Of a stretch of DNA of 64,000 nt, positions 43,099 to 52,419 are shown piece after piece. The stretch's first letter is position 1. Each line of letters starts with the position of its first letter. The stretch is from Opacimonas sp014872805 (GTDB lineage: Bacteria > Pseudomonadota > Gammaproteobacteria > Enterobacterales > Alteromonadaceae), in assembly GCA_014872805.1 (NCBI GenBank), contig WKFN01000011.1:41219-105218 (forward strand), read 5' to 3'. Below the pieces are notes generated by a model. It worked only from the letters and a program-made list of their open reading frames with translations, ran no database searches and had not been told where the DNA came from. A program made the translations under genes and the position numbers.

Positions 43099-43925
43099 AC
43101 CATATCAAATGGACTCTTGTATTGATATTCAAAGCCCAGCAGTTGCTGGGTTTTTTGTGCCAGAACCACTTTGCCATGAGGTGTGGAGTTGGGATCGGGA
43201 ATAATGGTAGGAAACGTCAATAAGCGTTGTTGTGCTGCGTATTGATAGTAGTTTTCTCGAGTAGGGTGATCCGGTGCGCAAAGATGCATGGTTGCGCCTG
43301 AGAGTTGTCGCTCAATGATTATTTGCAAAGCGTTCACTACATCGTATTGATGAACTAGATTCACTACTTGTTGTCCGTTACTAAATGTCTCGCGTTTTAC
43401 AATACTGGTAATCGGGTGGCGTACATCGTCAATCAGGCCAGCTAAGCGCACCACCGAGCTTTTAGGTTGGTTGAGGATGAATTGCTCCAGTTCAACATGC
43501 GCATGACCTGAGGGGGTATTTGGACAAGTCGGGCTATCTTCATTCACCGCTTGTATCGCATTGCCAAACACGGACGTTGTGGATACAAAAATCACATAGG
43601 CATTCGGTGAAAGGGATAACAGTGTGTCCACAAATTCTTTGACTTGAGACACAAATAGCGGCGCATCTAGATCTCTGCGTTTTGGTGGAATGTTGAGTAA
43701 GATAACATCAAGCTGACGGACCGTTGGATAATCATTGGTTGCCAAAGGTTGCTGTCTAAGATCGAGTATAATTGGCGTGACGCCGAGAGCGGATAGAACG
43801 GCTCGCTGTGATGCACGAGTAGTACTGCCTATCAACTCATGTCCAGATTGAATGAGCCTCTTGGCCAGTGGTTGACCAAGCCAACCACAGCCAAAAATGC
43901 CCACGCTTAATGTTTTATTGAGCAT
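43095..43925 (-). CDS. NAD(P)-binding epimerase-like protein (YeeZ-like)
   Basis: 276 aa atypical extended SDR. Dinucleotide motif VGIFGCGWLGQPLAKRL at residues about 7-23, LLNIPPKRR, and FVSTTSVFG in place of the usual catalytic strand. Matches the YeeZ-type proteins of unknown substrate. Begins within the last 11 bases of the YggN-like gene, so cotranscribed with it. A plus-strand terminator for the neighbouring transporter sits within its last codons. Confidence 0.8.
   Translation of the reverse strand: MLNKTLSVGIFGCGWLGQPLAKRLIQSGHELIGSTTRASQRAVLSALGVTPIILDLRQQPLATNDYPTVRQLDVILLNIPPKRRDLDAPLFVSQVKEFVDTLLSLSPNAYVIFVSTTSVFGNAIQAVNEDSPTCPNTPSGHAHVELEQFILNQPKSSVVRLAGLIDDVRHPITSIVKRETFSNGQQVVNLVHQYDVVNALQIIIERQLSGATMHLCAPDHPTRENYYQYAAQQRLLTFPTIIPDPNSTPHGKVVLAQKTQQLLGFEYQYKSPFDMV
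43131..43156 (+). terminator. Intrinsic terminator of the NSS transporter gene
   Basis: CCCAGC (43135-43140)/GCTGGG (43145-43150) with an AGTT loop and a T6 tail, 37 bases past the transporter stop. It lies within the coding sequence of the convergent YeeZ-like gene. Confidence 0.8.
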
Positions 43926-44763
43926 TGTGGTGAGTGCCTTTGCGATATTGAATCACATCAAACGAGTTAAGTACTTCGATACTGTTTGCCAAGTCTGTTT
44001 CAGCTTGGTCAGCGGCTTCAACGATTGCACAAAAGGTCACCATCGCTTCACTGATTTGCGTACCATGATGCGCCATTTTGTCGCCAACACGTTGGGCTAA
44101 TGCATCTGGATCAAACGCCTCTAAGCCAAAATCGCCTTCACCAAATAATAACTCAGTACCAATTGCAATCATCAACCGCCCCATATTTTGCTCTATGGTA
44201 TCGGTTAATACGCGTTCAAAGTCCTTTTCCCACTCGGGTGAAAACCAGTTGTCACCACTCATATCGGGTGCAATAGAAAGGTTGCCTTGCGCATCATAAA
44301 TATCGTTTTGCAATCCTTGTGCAACGCCTGTGAGTAACTCATTGAGTTTGATTATCATGTCATCATCTTCACCAAGTAAAGGAGATAGAATGTCGTTCAC
44401 GGCCACATTGCTAAGTTCTAAGCCTTGCGCAGCGATTTCAATGCCCATTGGGATGGCTGCGTTGATGTTGTAATAATACTGCTCAGCTAAGCTCTGTTGT
44501 GACGCAGTAAGTAGCATTTCTTTGCCATCAACCGAGAGCTGTTGTTCGGCATCTAAGGTAAGTGTTTGACCTTTTGTCGTGGTCACTGTCATGACGCCAT
44601 TCTCGATGCCGAGGGTGCCATGCATGTTGACTTCGCACTGTGACATGTCAATTTGTATGTTGCTTGCTAGAGTCGAAGTGCTAAAAAGTGCAAACATACC
44701 GACGCAGGACGCAGTAATAAACGGAGCCTTGATTCTGCTATATGATGAGTTGGATGGGGTCAT
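43915..44763 (-). CDS. DUF2884 (YggN-like) exported protein
   Basis: 282 aa with an N-terminal signal peptide (about 1-34, ending TLASN). A predicted beta-rich start with CEVNMHGTLGIENG and long helical segments with LSNVAVNDILSPLLGED and EWEKDFERVLTDTIEQNMGRLM. Fits the YggN/DUF2884 periplasmic family of unknown function. Overlaps the YeeZ-like gene start by 11 bp. Confidence 0.78.
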   Translation of the reverse strand: MTPSNSSYSRIKAPFITASCVGMFALFSTSTLASNIQIDMSQCEVNMHGTLGIENGVMTVTTTKGQTLTLDAEQQLSVDGKEMLLTASQQSLAEQYYYNINAAIPMGIEIAAQGLELSNVAVNDILSPLLGEDDDMIIKLNELLTGVAQGLQNDIYDAQGNLSIAPDMSGDNWFSPEWEKDFERVLTDTIEQNMGRLMIAIGTELLFGEGDFGLEAFDPDALAQRVGDKMAHHGTQISEAMVTFCAIVEAADQAETDLANSIEVLNSFDVIQYRKGTHHNAQ

Positions 44764-44980
44764 AAAGATTCCTAATTAATTGTGCAATACCTTAATTGAT
44801 AACCAATATTCATGCCAACAAAAAATACGACGAATCGCCTATAAAAAGGTGCTATTCAGGTACGATATACTTTAAAAGTAGCAAAAAGTTAGGCAAAACA
44901 AATAATATGTGTAAGTTTTGACTAACATCAAAGTATCATGTCTTTTTTGCCTCTGATAACTAGGGTTTTTTTAGGAAGCT

Positions 44981-44989
44981 TGATATAAT
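44981..44989 (+). promoter_or_regulatory. Extended -10 promoter of the 63-aa membrane protein gene
   Basis: TGATATAAT matches the extended -10 (TGnTATAAT) perfectly, with no recognisable -35. Start of transcription would be near 44996, about 20 bases before the start codon. The rest of the 254-base gap (44764-45017) holds only an 8-bp inverted repeat AGGCAAAA/TTTTGCCT (44891-44898, 44945-44952). Confidence 0.5.
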
Positions 44990-45017
44990 TCACGCAGTTG
45001 TTTTTTTGGAGTCAGTA

Positions 45018-45209
45018 ATGATTGAATGGATTAATGCACTTGCGTTTGGCGGTGCTGTATTAGCCTTGGTAATAGGGGTTACTTGTGTGATTATGGCTTT
45101 TTTGTCTAGCGAGACAGGTGAAGCAGGCATGAAAGAGAAAGTCGAATATGGCTTTTTTGGCGTGTCTGGTATTATTTTTACCGCTCTACTTGCTTATGCG
45201 TTAGCCTAA
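45018..45209 (+). CDS. Small two-helix membrane protein, unknown
   Basis: 63 aa: two hydrophobic helices (about 7-29 and 43-62) joined by a charged loop SSETGEAGMKEKVEYGF. I do not recognise a family. ATG 45018 follows GGAG (45008-45011) by six bases. It stands alone with its own extended -10 promoter and a very strong terminator, which argues for real, possibly abundant expression. Confidence 0.7.
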   Translation: MIEWINALAFGGAVLALVIGVTCVIMAFLSSETGEAGMKEKVEYGFFGVSGIIFTALLAYALA

Positions 45210-45228
45210 TTTAGCAGTTTATATTGCT

Positions 45229-45264
45229 AAAAACGGTTGTCAGGAAACTGGCAACCGTTTTTTT
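45229..45264 (+). terminator. Strong intrinsic terminator with GAAA tetraloop
   Basis: Stem AAACGGTTG (45231-45239)/CAACCGTTT (45252-45260), extended by T-G and CAG/CTG to a GAAA loop (45244-45247), then T's to 45264. The A-rich 5' side would also give a U run on the minus strand, so it may serve the convergent mscS-type gene. Confidence 0.9.
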
Positions 45265-45270
45265 ATGCCT

Positions 45271-46524
45271 TTACACTTTGTCGCTCACACGCTGATAACA
45301 CCTCAAGCCAAACAACGGCATGATGGCCAGCAGGTGGTCAAAAATATCCGCTTGTATGCTCTCATACTCTACCCAAATAGTAGTATTAGTAAAACAATAT
45401 AGTTCAATTGGCAGTCCCGTTTCTGTTGGTTTTAACTGACGGACCATTAGGGTCATCTGCTGAGCGATGTTTGGGTGGGACTTGAGATAAGCTTCGATGT
45501 ATGCTCTAAATGTACCGATGTTGGTTAAACGTCGGGCATTTTTAGTGTCTTTTGCATCGATCGCATTATTGATATTGTCGGTATTTATCTCCCCGAGTTT
45601 ATCTGCCAAATACTGTGCGATGCGTTTAAACTGTTTAAGATCGTCAAGTTGATCGTCACTTAAAAAACCAATGCTTGATTGGTCTATCAGTAACGCGCGT
45701 TTTATGCGTCGGCCGCCTGAGCGCTGCATACCTTGCCAGTTTCTAACCGATTCGTTAGTTAATGAGTAAGTCGGGATGGTTGCAATCGTTTTATCCCAGT
45801 TTTGCACTTTGACCACATTTAACCCAATTTGTTGGATTTCGCCATCGATGCCAAATTTTGGGATTTCGATCCAGTCACCACTGTTAAACATGCGATTAGC
45901 GGCAATTTGAATACCCGCAACAAACCCCAATATCGTGTCGCGGAAAATCAATAACAATACCGCTGTGATGGCAGTTAAGCCAGAAAGTAATAAATAGGGA
46001 CTTTTTTCTAAGATAAGGGAGATGGAGAGAACAATGGCAATAATTGCAAACAGCAATTTGAAGACTTGAATAAAGCCGGTAATGGGTGCTTTACTGGCAA
46101 GCTTGGAGGCGTTATACAAATCCTCAATGGTATTGAGTAAGGCATAGACGGCAAAAATACCCGCAAAAACAATGTAAACCAAAGCAGCTTTATTGGTAAA
46201 GCTTGAGATAAGAGTATTTTGTTCAAGCAATACGGGCGTTGTGAGGAGAATAAATACCGCAGGCATTACATGACCAACACGATTAAAGAATCCATGCTCT
46301 AATAAGGCATCATCCCAACGATACTCGTTTTCAAATAAACGCAATAACATCTTAGATTGCAAAATGGCGCGCATAATATAAAACACCACAAACGCACCGA
46401 ATAATATACTCAAAATAGCGGATAACTTGTATATAGGATGCTGATTAGTGATGTCATCTTGCTGGGTTATCTGGCTGATGATATGGATGAACATATCCAT
46501 AAATTGTGTACTTTCCATATTCAC
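45271..46524 (-). CDS. Mechanosensitive ion channel, MscS family (YbdG-like)
   Basis: 417 aa. About five hydrophobic N-terminal helices, then the MscS core: pore-lining helix region GLTAITAVLLLIFRDTILGFVAGIQIA and beta domain GDWIEIPKFGIDGEIQQIGLNVVKVQNWD, with IPTYSLTNESVRNW. A long C-terminal soluble domain resembles YbdG, a small-conductance channel for mild osmotic shock. Its start lies one base from the acyltransferase stop. Confidence 0.9.
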   Translation of the reverse strand: MNMESTQFMDMFIHIISQITQQDDITNQHPIYKLSAILSILFGAFVVFYIMRAILQSKMLLRLFENEYRWDDALLEHGFFNRVGHVMPAVFILLTTPVLLEQNTLISSFTNKAALVYIVFAGIFAVYALLNTIEDLYNASKLASKAPITGFIQVFKLLFAIIAIVLSISLILEKSPYLLLSGLTAITAVLLLIFRDTILGFVAGIQIAANRMFNSGDWIEIPKFGIDGEIQQIGLNVVKVQNWDKTIATIPTYSLTNESVRNWQGMQRSGGRRIKRALLIDQSSIGFLSDDQLDDLKQFKRIAQYLADKLGEINTDNINNAIDAKDTKNARRLTNIGTFRAYIEAYLKSHPNIAQQMTLMVRQLKPTETGLPIELYCFTNTTIWVEYESIQADIFDHLLAIMPLFGLRCYQRVSDKV

Positions 46525-46525
46525 C

Positions 46526-47434
46526 TTAGGGAGCAGTGCTGTCTTGAACGTTTAAATAGGAGGTTATGCACCTATCTTTCTTAGCCCAAAGCGTATTCAA
46601 CCATTGCTGGAAATAAGCTTTGAAATTGTCATCTATATCATAATTTCCACGTAAATCGTTAGAAATAGGTTCGCTTGTCACATCAACTATAATCCGCTTC
46701 ATGCGTCCACACAACATATCCATCATCGGATGGCCTTCATTTTCGGGGTATATAAGCGTAATGTCGAGTAATTCAGTGAACTGTTCCCCCATGGTGTTTA
46801 GCGTGAAAGCCAATCCCGCAGCTTTTGGCCTCAGGAGGTGGGTATACGGAGATTGCTTTTCTTGATGTTTGGCCAAGGTAAACCGAGTGCCCTCTGCAAA
46901 ATTGACCACGGTAGTGGGTGTGAATTTGTATTTTTTGCATTTTTTTCGGGTGGTTTCTATGTCTTTACCAGCAAGATTTGGATTTTTAATGATTTGCGCT
47001 TTGCTAAAACGCTGCATGAAAGGCATATCCAAAGCCCATGCACCTAAACCCACAACCGGTAACCAAATCAGTTCTTTTTTGAGGAAGAATTTGGGCGCCG
47101 GGATCCTTTGATACGCAAAATCCATGACTAAGATGACATCTAGGTAGGAGCGGTGATTAACCGTGACGAGATACCATTGGTCTTTTGACAGCTCAGAACT
47201 GACACGATAATCAATATTAATACGGTTGAAGAACTTAAGTAAACTGATACTGCATACACCAAAGGCTATTTCAAAGTTGGCAATGACCGGATTAATAGTT
47301 TGGCGTAAAAAATTAAGTGGGATGAGTTTGACGATGCCCAAGACAATGATTAGACCGCCCCAAAAGCACAGATTAAAAATCTGCAATGCGAAGTGCAATG
47401 GAAACACAAAAAGGGCTTTCATATAGCGCATCAT
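46526..47434 (-). CDS. Lysophospholipid acyltransferase family protein (YihG-like)
   Basis: 302 aa. PlsC-type motifs: VNHRSYLDVI (NHx4D) and VNFAEGTRFT (EGTR), with N-terminal hydrophobic helices (about 8-35). Closest in feel to YihG, a second 1-acylglycerol-3-phosphate acyltransferase of the inner membrane. Start is ATG 47434 or the next codon. Cotranscribed with the channel gene. Confidence 0.88.
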   Translation of the reverse strand: MMRYMKALFVFPLHFALQIFNLCFWGGLIIVLGIVKLIPLNFLRQTINPVIANFEIAFGVCSISLLKFFNRINIDYRVSSELSKDQWYLVTVNHRSYLDVILVMDFAYQRIPAPKFFLKKELIWLPVVGLGAWALDMPFMQRFSKAQIIKNPNLAGKDIETTRKKCKKYKFTPTTVVNFAEGTRFTLAKHQEKQSPYTHLLRPKAAGLAFTLNTMGEQFTELLDITLIYPENEGHPMMDMLCGRMKRIIVDVTSEPISNDLRGNYDIDDNFKAYFQQWLNTLWAKKDRCITSYLNVQDSTAP

Positions 47435-47510
47435 CGATGTTTATCAAAAGTTATTGTTATTAAAATCAATGCTATGCAAAAGTACAGGTGAAGTCAATTA
47501 CGCTTAATCA

Positions 47511-47548
47511 AAAAAGCCTGCGATCTTTTGGTTGAGATTGCAGGCTTT
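47511..47548 (-). terminator. Intrinsic terminator of the pnt operon
   Basis: Read on the minus strand: a 13-bp stem (plus-strand arms 47513-47525 and 47536-47548, one G-T pair) followed by a U run (A's at 47507-47515). It lies 22 bases after the pntB stop. Confidence 0.85.
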
Positions 47549-47569
47549 GCATAGAAGGTTTAGTAATGG

Positions 47570-48958
47570 TTACTGATCAGCAAACTCACGAATGATATTG
47601 TTGATGGTGTCTTTGGCATCGCCCAGCACCATGCGAGTATTGTCTTTAAAGAACAGTGGGTTATCCACACCGGCAAAGCCGGCGTTGGCTGAGCGTTTCA
47701 AGACAAATACGGTCTTGGCGCGATACACTTCGATAACCGGCATACCGTAGATAGGGCTGCCTTCCATTTCTTTCGCTGCCGGATTGACGACATCATTGGC
47801 TCCAATGACGATGACGACATCGTAGTTTTCCATACGCGGATTCACATCATCCATTTCATATAACTGTTCATAGGGTACGTCCGCTTCTGCCAATAACACA
47901 TTCATGTGCCCTGGCATTCGACCGGCAACAGGGTGAATCGCGTAATCAACGGTACAGTTGTTTTCTTCAAGCAAGTTTTGCAGTTCACGTACTGCGTGTT
48001 GCGCTTGTGCCACCGCCATACCATAACCTGGTACAACCAAGACCGCTTGTGCTGCTTCGAGGACATAAAAGGCATCTTGCGCCGACATCACCTTAACTTC
48101 GCCTGTGATGACCTCACCCATTTCAACCGGTTTAGCAAAGCCTGAAAGCAATACGTTAAGCAATGAACGGTTCATCGCTTTACACATGATGTTGGTCAGA
48201 ATGAGACCTGATGCACCGACCAAAAGACCCGTAACAATCAGAATCGTGTTATCAATCGCCAGACCCGCAGCACACGCTGCAATCCCTGAATAACTGTTTA
48301 ATAAAGCAATGACTACGGGCATGTCGGCACCACCGATTGAAATGGTCGCCAAAATACCAAAGCTCAATGCCAGTAATATGGCTAAGCCTAATAAAAACGC
48401 ACTGTCTGGGTTATATACAAACGCAATACCCACAATAACAAAGGCCACAAGGTGCGCAATACTCAGCTCACGAAGCCCTTTGAAAATAACGGCTTTGGAG
48501 CCTAATTTACCAGAAAGCTTACCCCATGCAACGAAACTACCTGAGAACGTAATGCCACCAATCAATATAGTGATAATGACCGTGCTAAACACAAATCCAC
48601 TGGTAAAACGCAGCGCCATATCAGACATGGCGACAATGGTTGCCCAACCTACTAGTAATGAGGCTGCACCACCAAAACCGTTGAATAACGAGACCATTTC
48701 AGGCATGGCGGTCATTTCAACGGATTTCGCTTTCCACGCGCCGTATGCCCCGCCGATAATGAAGCCTAAGACAATATACTGGTATTGTAAGACCTCTTGG
48801 TCAATGAGTGTAATGACTACGGCAAATAACATACCAATAGCCGAGACAAGATTACCGCGCCTTGCGGTATCTGGATGTGAGAGAAGTTTTAAACCACCAA
48901 TAAACAAGGCGGCGGCTAATACATAGACCAAGTTAATGGTTAAATCGACTGCGTTCAT
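47570..48958 (-). CDS. pntB: NAD(P) transhydrogenase subunit beta
   Basis: Membrane domain plus NADP(H)-binding domain III of the proton-translocating transhydrogenase, which makes NADPH from NADH using the proton gradient. 462 aa: about eight helices, then the NADP fold with VVPGYGMAVAQAQHAV, IHPVAGRMPGHMNVLLAEADVPY and VIVIGANDVVNPAA. Last gene of pntAa-pntAb-pntB. Confidence 0.97.
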   Translation of the reverse strand: MNAVDLTINLVYVLAAALFIGGLKLLSHPDTARRGNLVSAIGMLFAVVITLIDQEVLQYQYIVLGFIIGGAYGAWKAKSVEMTAMPEMVSLFNGFGGAASLLVGWATIVAMSDMALRFTSGFVFSTVIITILIGGITFSGSFVAWGKLSGKLGSKAVIFKGLRELSIAHLVAFVIVGIAFVYNPDSAFLLGLAILLALSFGILATISIGGADMPVVIALLNSYSGIAACAAGLAIDNTILIVTGLLVGASGLILTNIMCKAMNRSLLNVLLSGFAKPVEMGEVITGEVKVMSAQDAFYVLEAAQAVLVVPGYGMAVAQAQHAVRELQNLLEENNCTVDYAIHPVAGRMPGHMNVLLAEADVPYEQLYEMDDVNPRMENYDVVIVIGANDVVNPAAKEMEGSPIYGMPVIEVYRAKTVFVLKRSANAGFAGVDNPLFFKDNTRMVLGDAKDTINNIIREFADQ

Positions 48959-48967
48959 GCCTAATCC

Positions 48968-49252
48968 TTATTTACTGTCTTTTTTCTTAAACATGCCGAG
49001 CATCCTATCTGTAACTAGATAGCCACCCACCACGTTGATGCTTGCGAGTGCTACTGCGCCCGTGCCTAATAAAATGGTCAGCCACTCGTGATCGCCACCT
49101 GCTGAGGCAATTGCCCCAACTAACGTAATGCCAGAGATGGCATTTGAACCAGACATCAGTGGCGTGTGTAAAGTGGCTGGTACTTTACGAATGAGTTCAA
49201 AGCCTAATAACGCGGCCAGTAAGACGATAAAAATAAGATAAATCATTTCCAT
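48968..49252 (-). CDS. pntAb: NAD(P) transhydrogenase subunit alpha part 2 (PntAb)
   Basis: 94 aa membrane segment that in E. coli forms the C-terminal part of PntA; here a separate polypeptide with three helices and the motif VPATLHTPLMSGSNAISGI. Its ATG overlaps the pntAa stop (TAATG), and pntB follows after nine bases. Confidence 0.95.
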   Translation of the reverse strand: MEMIYLIFIVLLAALLGFELIRKVPATLHTPLMSGSNAISGITLVGAIASAGGDHEWLTILLGTGAVALASINVVGGYLVTDRMLGMFKKKDSK

Positions 49253-50409
49253 TATTTTGCTCCTTTGAACGCATTGACTAACATGTCATTGATAACAGCA
49301 CCATCATGCGTAATCACACTTTGTGCTAAGATTTCATCGTCTAAATCCAAATTAAACGACTGCGTTTCAGAATCTGTGAACTCATCAATTAAGTTGGCGA
49401 GGTTATTGGCGTACATCTCGGTTGCATCACGCGCAACGGCTTGACTCCAGTTGCCAGTACCGATGACGGTGACACCGCCGATCGTTTTGGTCTTGCCCGC
49501 GACAGAGCCTTCGACATTGCCGCCTGATTGCGCCGCCATATCCACCACAACCGACCCTGGACGCATCATAGATAACGTTTCTTTGCTAATTAGGACTGGG
49601 GGTTTGCGCCCAAATAACTGCGCAGTGGTGATGACGATGTCTGAATCGGCAATGGCATCGCGCTGGGCATCTTGTTGAATTTGTTTTTGTTCCGCAGTGA
49701 GCTCTTTTGCATAACCGTCTTTGGTTTGACCGGTCTCACCGATGTCAATGTGCAAGAATTTGCCACCCAAAGATTGGACTTGCTCAGCCACTACGGGACG
49801 GGTGTCGTATGCTAAAACATTTGCACCCAAGCGTTTCGCAGTAGCAATGGCTTGTAAACCCGCCACGCCCGCACCGATGATAAAGACCTTAGCGGGTTTA
49901 ATGGTGCCAGATGGCGTCATCATCATGGGTAAAATAGAGGGAAGTGTATTGGCGGCTTGCAGCATCATGACATAACCTGCAAGGCTAGCTTGTGAACTTA
50001 ACGCATCCATTTTTTGCGCACGTGTGGAACGAGGGATCATTTCAATTGATAGGGTGTTGAGTTTGGCTTTAGCCATATCTTCAACTAAAGCCTGGTTAAA
50101 GAAAGGATCGCAGTGACCTATCACAATGGCACCAGCTTTGATTTGCTTGACCTCTTCAGGCATGGGGCGATTGACGTAAAGGACGATATCCGCGTTTTGC
50201 AACGCCGTCTCTCTTTCTTTAGCAATCGTAACGTCCACGTCAGTAAAATCGCTGTCGCTATAACCAGAAGCTTTCCCAGCATTCGTTTCTAGCGTGATGG
50301 TATAACCTAAGCGAATCAGTTTTTTGGCACTAGTGGGTGTTAAGGCACAGCGCTTTTCAGTGCTGAATTCACGACCCTTTTGTGCTTCGTTGACCACAAA
50401 TATATTCAA
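49252..50409 (-). CDS. pntAa: NAD(P) transhydrogenase subunit alpha part 1 (PntAa)
   Basis: Soluble NAD(H)-binding domain I, 385 aa. Alanine dehydrogenase-like N-terminus (RCALTPTSAKKLIRLGYTI), Rossmann motif FIIGAGVAGLQAIATAKRLGA and RPGSVVVDMAAQSGGNVEG. Stops cleanly where E. coli PntA would continue into membrane helices, the split form seen in many bacteria. A 233-base gap with a hairpin lies upstream. Confidence 0.97.
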   Translation of the reverse strand: MNIFVVNEAQKGREFSTEKRCALTPTSAKKLIRLGYTITLETNAGKASGYSDSDFTDVDVTIAKERETALQNADIVLYVNRPMPEEVKQIKAGAIVIGHCDPFFNQALVEDMAKAKLNTLSIEMIPRSTRAQKMDALSSQASLAGYVMMLQAANTLPSILPMMMTPSGTIKPAKVFIIGAGVAGLQAIATAKRLGANVLAYDTRPVVAEQVQSLGGKFLHIDIGETGQTKDGYAKELTAEQKQIQQDAQRDAIADSDIVITTAQLFGRKPPVLISKETLSMMRPGSVVVDMAAQSGGNVEGSVAGKTKTIGGVTVIGTGNWSQAVARDATEMYANNLANLIDEFTDSETQSFNLDLDDEILAQSVITHDGAVINDMLVNAFKGAK

Positions 50410-50546
50410 AGCGTGCTCCTCATATTCATCGTTCTAATTTTGTAGGGTGTCGAACGGAATATTTATAATAGTCTAATTGTGCAAAAATGCGCTGACCCTA
50501 GCCTATATGCATGAGAGAGAAATAGTATACTACTTTTGGATAGGCA

Positions 50547-50568
50547 GGATAGTACTTTCGGACTATCC
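50547..50568. repeat. Inverted repeat upstream of pntAa
   Basis: GGATAGT (50547-50553) and ACTATCC (50562-50568) around 8 bases, midway between pntAa and the acetyltransferase gene. No T run on the plus strand; on the minus strand it could follow the acetyltransferase stop (50643) as a weak terminator, or act as an operator. Confidence 0.4.
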
Positions 50569-50642
50569 CGTTTAAGATATTGAAGGAGTTATTAATGTGA
50601 TGTGAATATCCCGAAGACTTTGTTAATAAACAACTATCAATG

Positions 50643-51122
50643 TTAAGAGTTGGCAAATGTTTTCATTGCATCATGATCGAGTCGATAACCGATCCATTCC
50701 GATTGTGGTTTGGCGCCAATCGATTCGTAAAATTCGATAGATGGCGTATTCCAATCCAAAACATTCCATTCAAAGCGGCCACATCCTTTATCTAAAGCGA
50801 TTTGATTTAAGTGTTTCAATAAGGCTTTGCCGGCGCCAATGCCGCGTGACTCGGGAGTAACATACAAATCTTCTAAAAAGAGTCCATTTTTACCGAGCCA
50901 AGTTGAGTAATTATAAAAGTACACGGCAAAGCCAATCGGCTTTTTACCATGTTCGCAGATCAGGGCGTCCACCGTAGAGTTGGCACCAAATATACTGTGC
51001 TCAATATCTGCTTGCGTGGCAAAGACCTCATGCTCAGCTTTTTCGTAAATTGCGAGTTCAACGATGAACTGCATGATAGTCTCTGCATCTTCAATTATGG
51101 CGGGACGGATAGTAATAGACAT
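50643..51122 (-). CDS. GNAT family N-acetyltransferase (diamine acetyltransferase-like)
   Basis: 159 aa GNAT protein. The acetyl-CoA loop is RGIGAGKALL after strand LEDLYVTPE; CGRFEWNVLDWNTPSIEFYESIGA is the pattern seen in spermidine/diamine acetyltransferase-like GNATs. Substrate not provable. Single gene with a hairpin region downstream. Confidence 0.85.
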   Translation of the reverse strand: MSITIRPAIIEDAETIMQFIVELAIYEKAEHEVFATQADIEHSIFGANSTVDALICEHGKKPIGFAVYFYNYSTWLGKNGLFLEDLYVTPESRGIGAGKALLKHLNQIALDKGCGRFEWNVLDWNTPSIEFYESIGAKPQSEWIGYRLDHDAMKTFANS

Positions 51123-51329
51123 GTTGGAGCCTTTATAATAGAAATCGTTTGAATGGAGGTAATGTTAGCATATTTACGAATTTTATAGCCATTACATGCG
51201 ATGCGAATCCATTGCCTGTCTTTTATGTAAAGTTAGTAAAAGCTTACTTTTGCGAACTTAGTTTTTTTGATAACATGAGGACATCAGTTCCTCGTATTTT
51301 CTACCCATTTTGTCAATGGACATAGCGTC

Positions 51330-52361
51330 ATGAGCACTAACAATTTTCATCGTCGATTTAGTGTCGCCCCAATGCTAGATTGGACCGACCGTCACTGTCG
51401 TTATTTTTATCGACAAATGACCCAGTATGCACTTTTATATACTGAAATGGTCACCACTGGCGCAATCATTCACGGCAAGGGAGATTTTTTAGGATTTAAT
51501 GACGCCGAGCATCCGGTCGCTTTACAATTGGGAGGCTCGGACCCTGGTGCGATGGCAGAATGCGCCGCCCAAGCCCAAGAACAGGGCTATGATGAGGTTA
51601 ACATCAATGTTGGCTGTCCCTCTGATCGAGTGCAAAATGGTGCGTTTGGTGCCTGTCTGATGGCAATGCCTGAAACCGTTGCTCAGTGTATTCAAGCGAT
51701 GCAAGGGCAAGTTGACATTCCCGTGACGGTCAAGTCGCGGATCGGTATCGATGATATGGATGAATATGAGGATCTGACTCGTTTTATCCAAATCGTCGCT
51801 GACGCAGGGTGTGACACGATTATTGTGCATGCTCGCAAGGCTTGGCTCAAGGGCCTAAGCCCCAAAGAAAATCGCGACATTCCACCTTTGATGTACGATA
51901 GAGTCTATCAGCTCAAACAAGAATTCCCTGAACTGCATATTGGCATTAATGGCGGGATCAATAATCACGAGGATGGTCTTGCCCACTTAGAGCACGTCGA
52001 CGAAGTCATGCTGGGCCGTGAAGTGTATGCTAACCCTTATTGTTTGGCTGAGGTTGATGCTTTATATTATGGCGACAATCATAGTGCGCCTTGTCGAGCT
52101 GATGTGGTTGAGCGCATGCATCGTTATACCAAAGAATATCTCAACAATGGTGGACGAGTATGGCATATTGCCCGGCACATGTTAGGCCTGTTTCAAGGTC
52201 AACCTGGCGGCAAAGTCTGGCGTCGTTATTTGAGCCAAAATGCGATAAAAGGTGAAGTGTCAGCGGATGTGCTGCTGGACGCTCATGCTGAAATGGAAGC
52301 AACTAAAGCACGTGCCTTGGCATTTCAGGCTGAAAAAACAACACCGTCTTCGTCTTTTTGA
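51330..52361 (+). CDS. dusA: tRNA-dihydrouridine(20/20a) synthase DusA
   Basis: FMN enzyme reducing uridines 20 and 20a in the tRNA D-loop. 343 aa. FSVAPMLDWTDRHCRYFYR, LYTEMVTTGAIIHGKGD, catalytic Cys96 in NVGCPSDRV, and IHARKAWLKGLSPKENR are specific to DusA. The upstream 207 bases hold a GAGGA/TCCTC hairpin near 51285. Downstream lie the sigma-54-type small genes; E. coli also places a sigma-54 gene (pspG) immediately after dusA. Confidence 0.97.
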   Translation: MSTNNFHRRFSVAPMLDWTDRHCRYFYRQMTQYALLYTEMVTTGAIIHGKGDFLGFNDAEHPVALQLGGSDPGAMAECAAQAQEQGYDEVNINVGCPSDRVQNGAFGACLMAMPETVAQCIQAMQGQVDIPVTVKSRIGIDDMDEYEDLTRFIQIVADAGCDTIIVHARKAWLKGLSPKENRDIPPLMYDRVYQLKQEFPELHIGINGGINNHEDGLAHLEHVDEVMLGREVYANPYCLAEVDALYYGDNHSAPCRADVVERMHRYTKEYLNNGGRVWHIARHMLGLFQGQPGGKVWRRYLSQNAIKGEVSADVLLDAHAEMEATKARALAFQAEKTTPSSSF

Positions 52362-52419
52362 ACTGGCCAAGAATGACATTTGTCAGTTATTTCCTTTCCC
52401 TCCTTCCCTTAATGAAAAC

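Noticed and set aside
48309..48926. 205-codon open frame on the plus strand
   Set aside because: Exactly antisense to pntB, a certain gene; no family resemblance or ribosome-binding site.
51232..51241. Third copy of the enhancer word TTTTACTAAC (minus strand), between the acetyltransferase gene and dusA
   Set aside because: It lacks the rest of the repeat (GGTCAAAA and second CTAAC), and no -24/-12 element lies at the right distance on the minus strand; probably chance.
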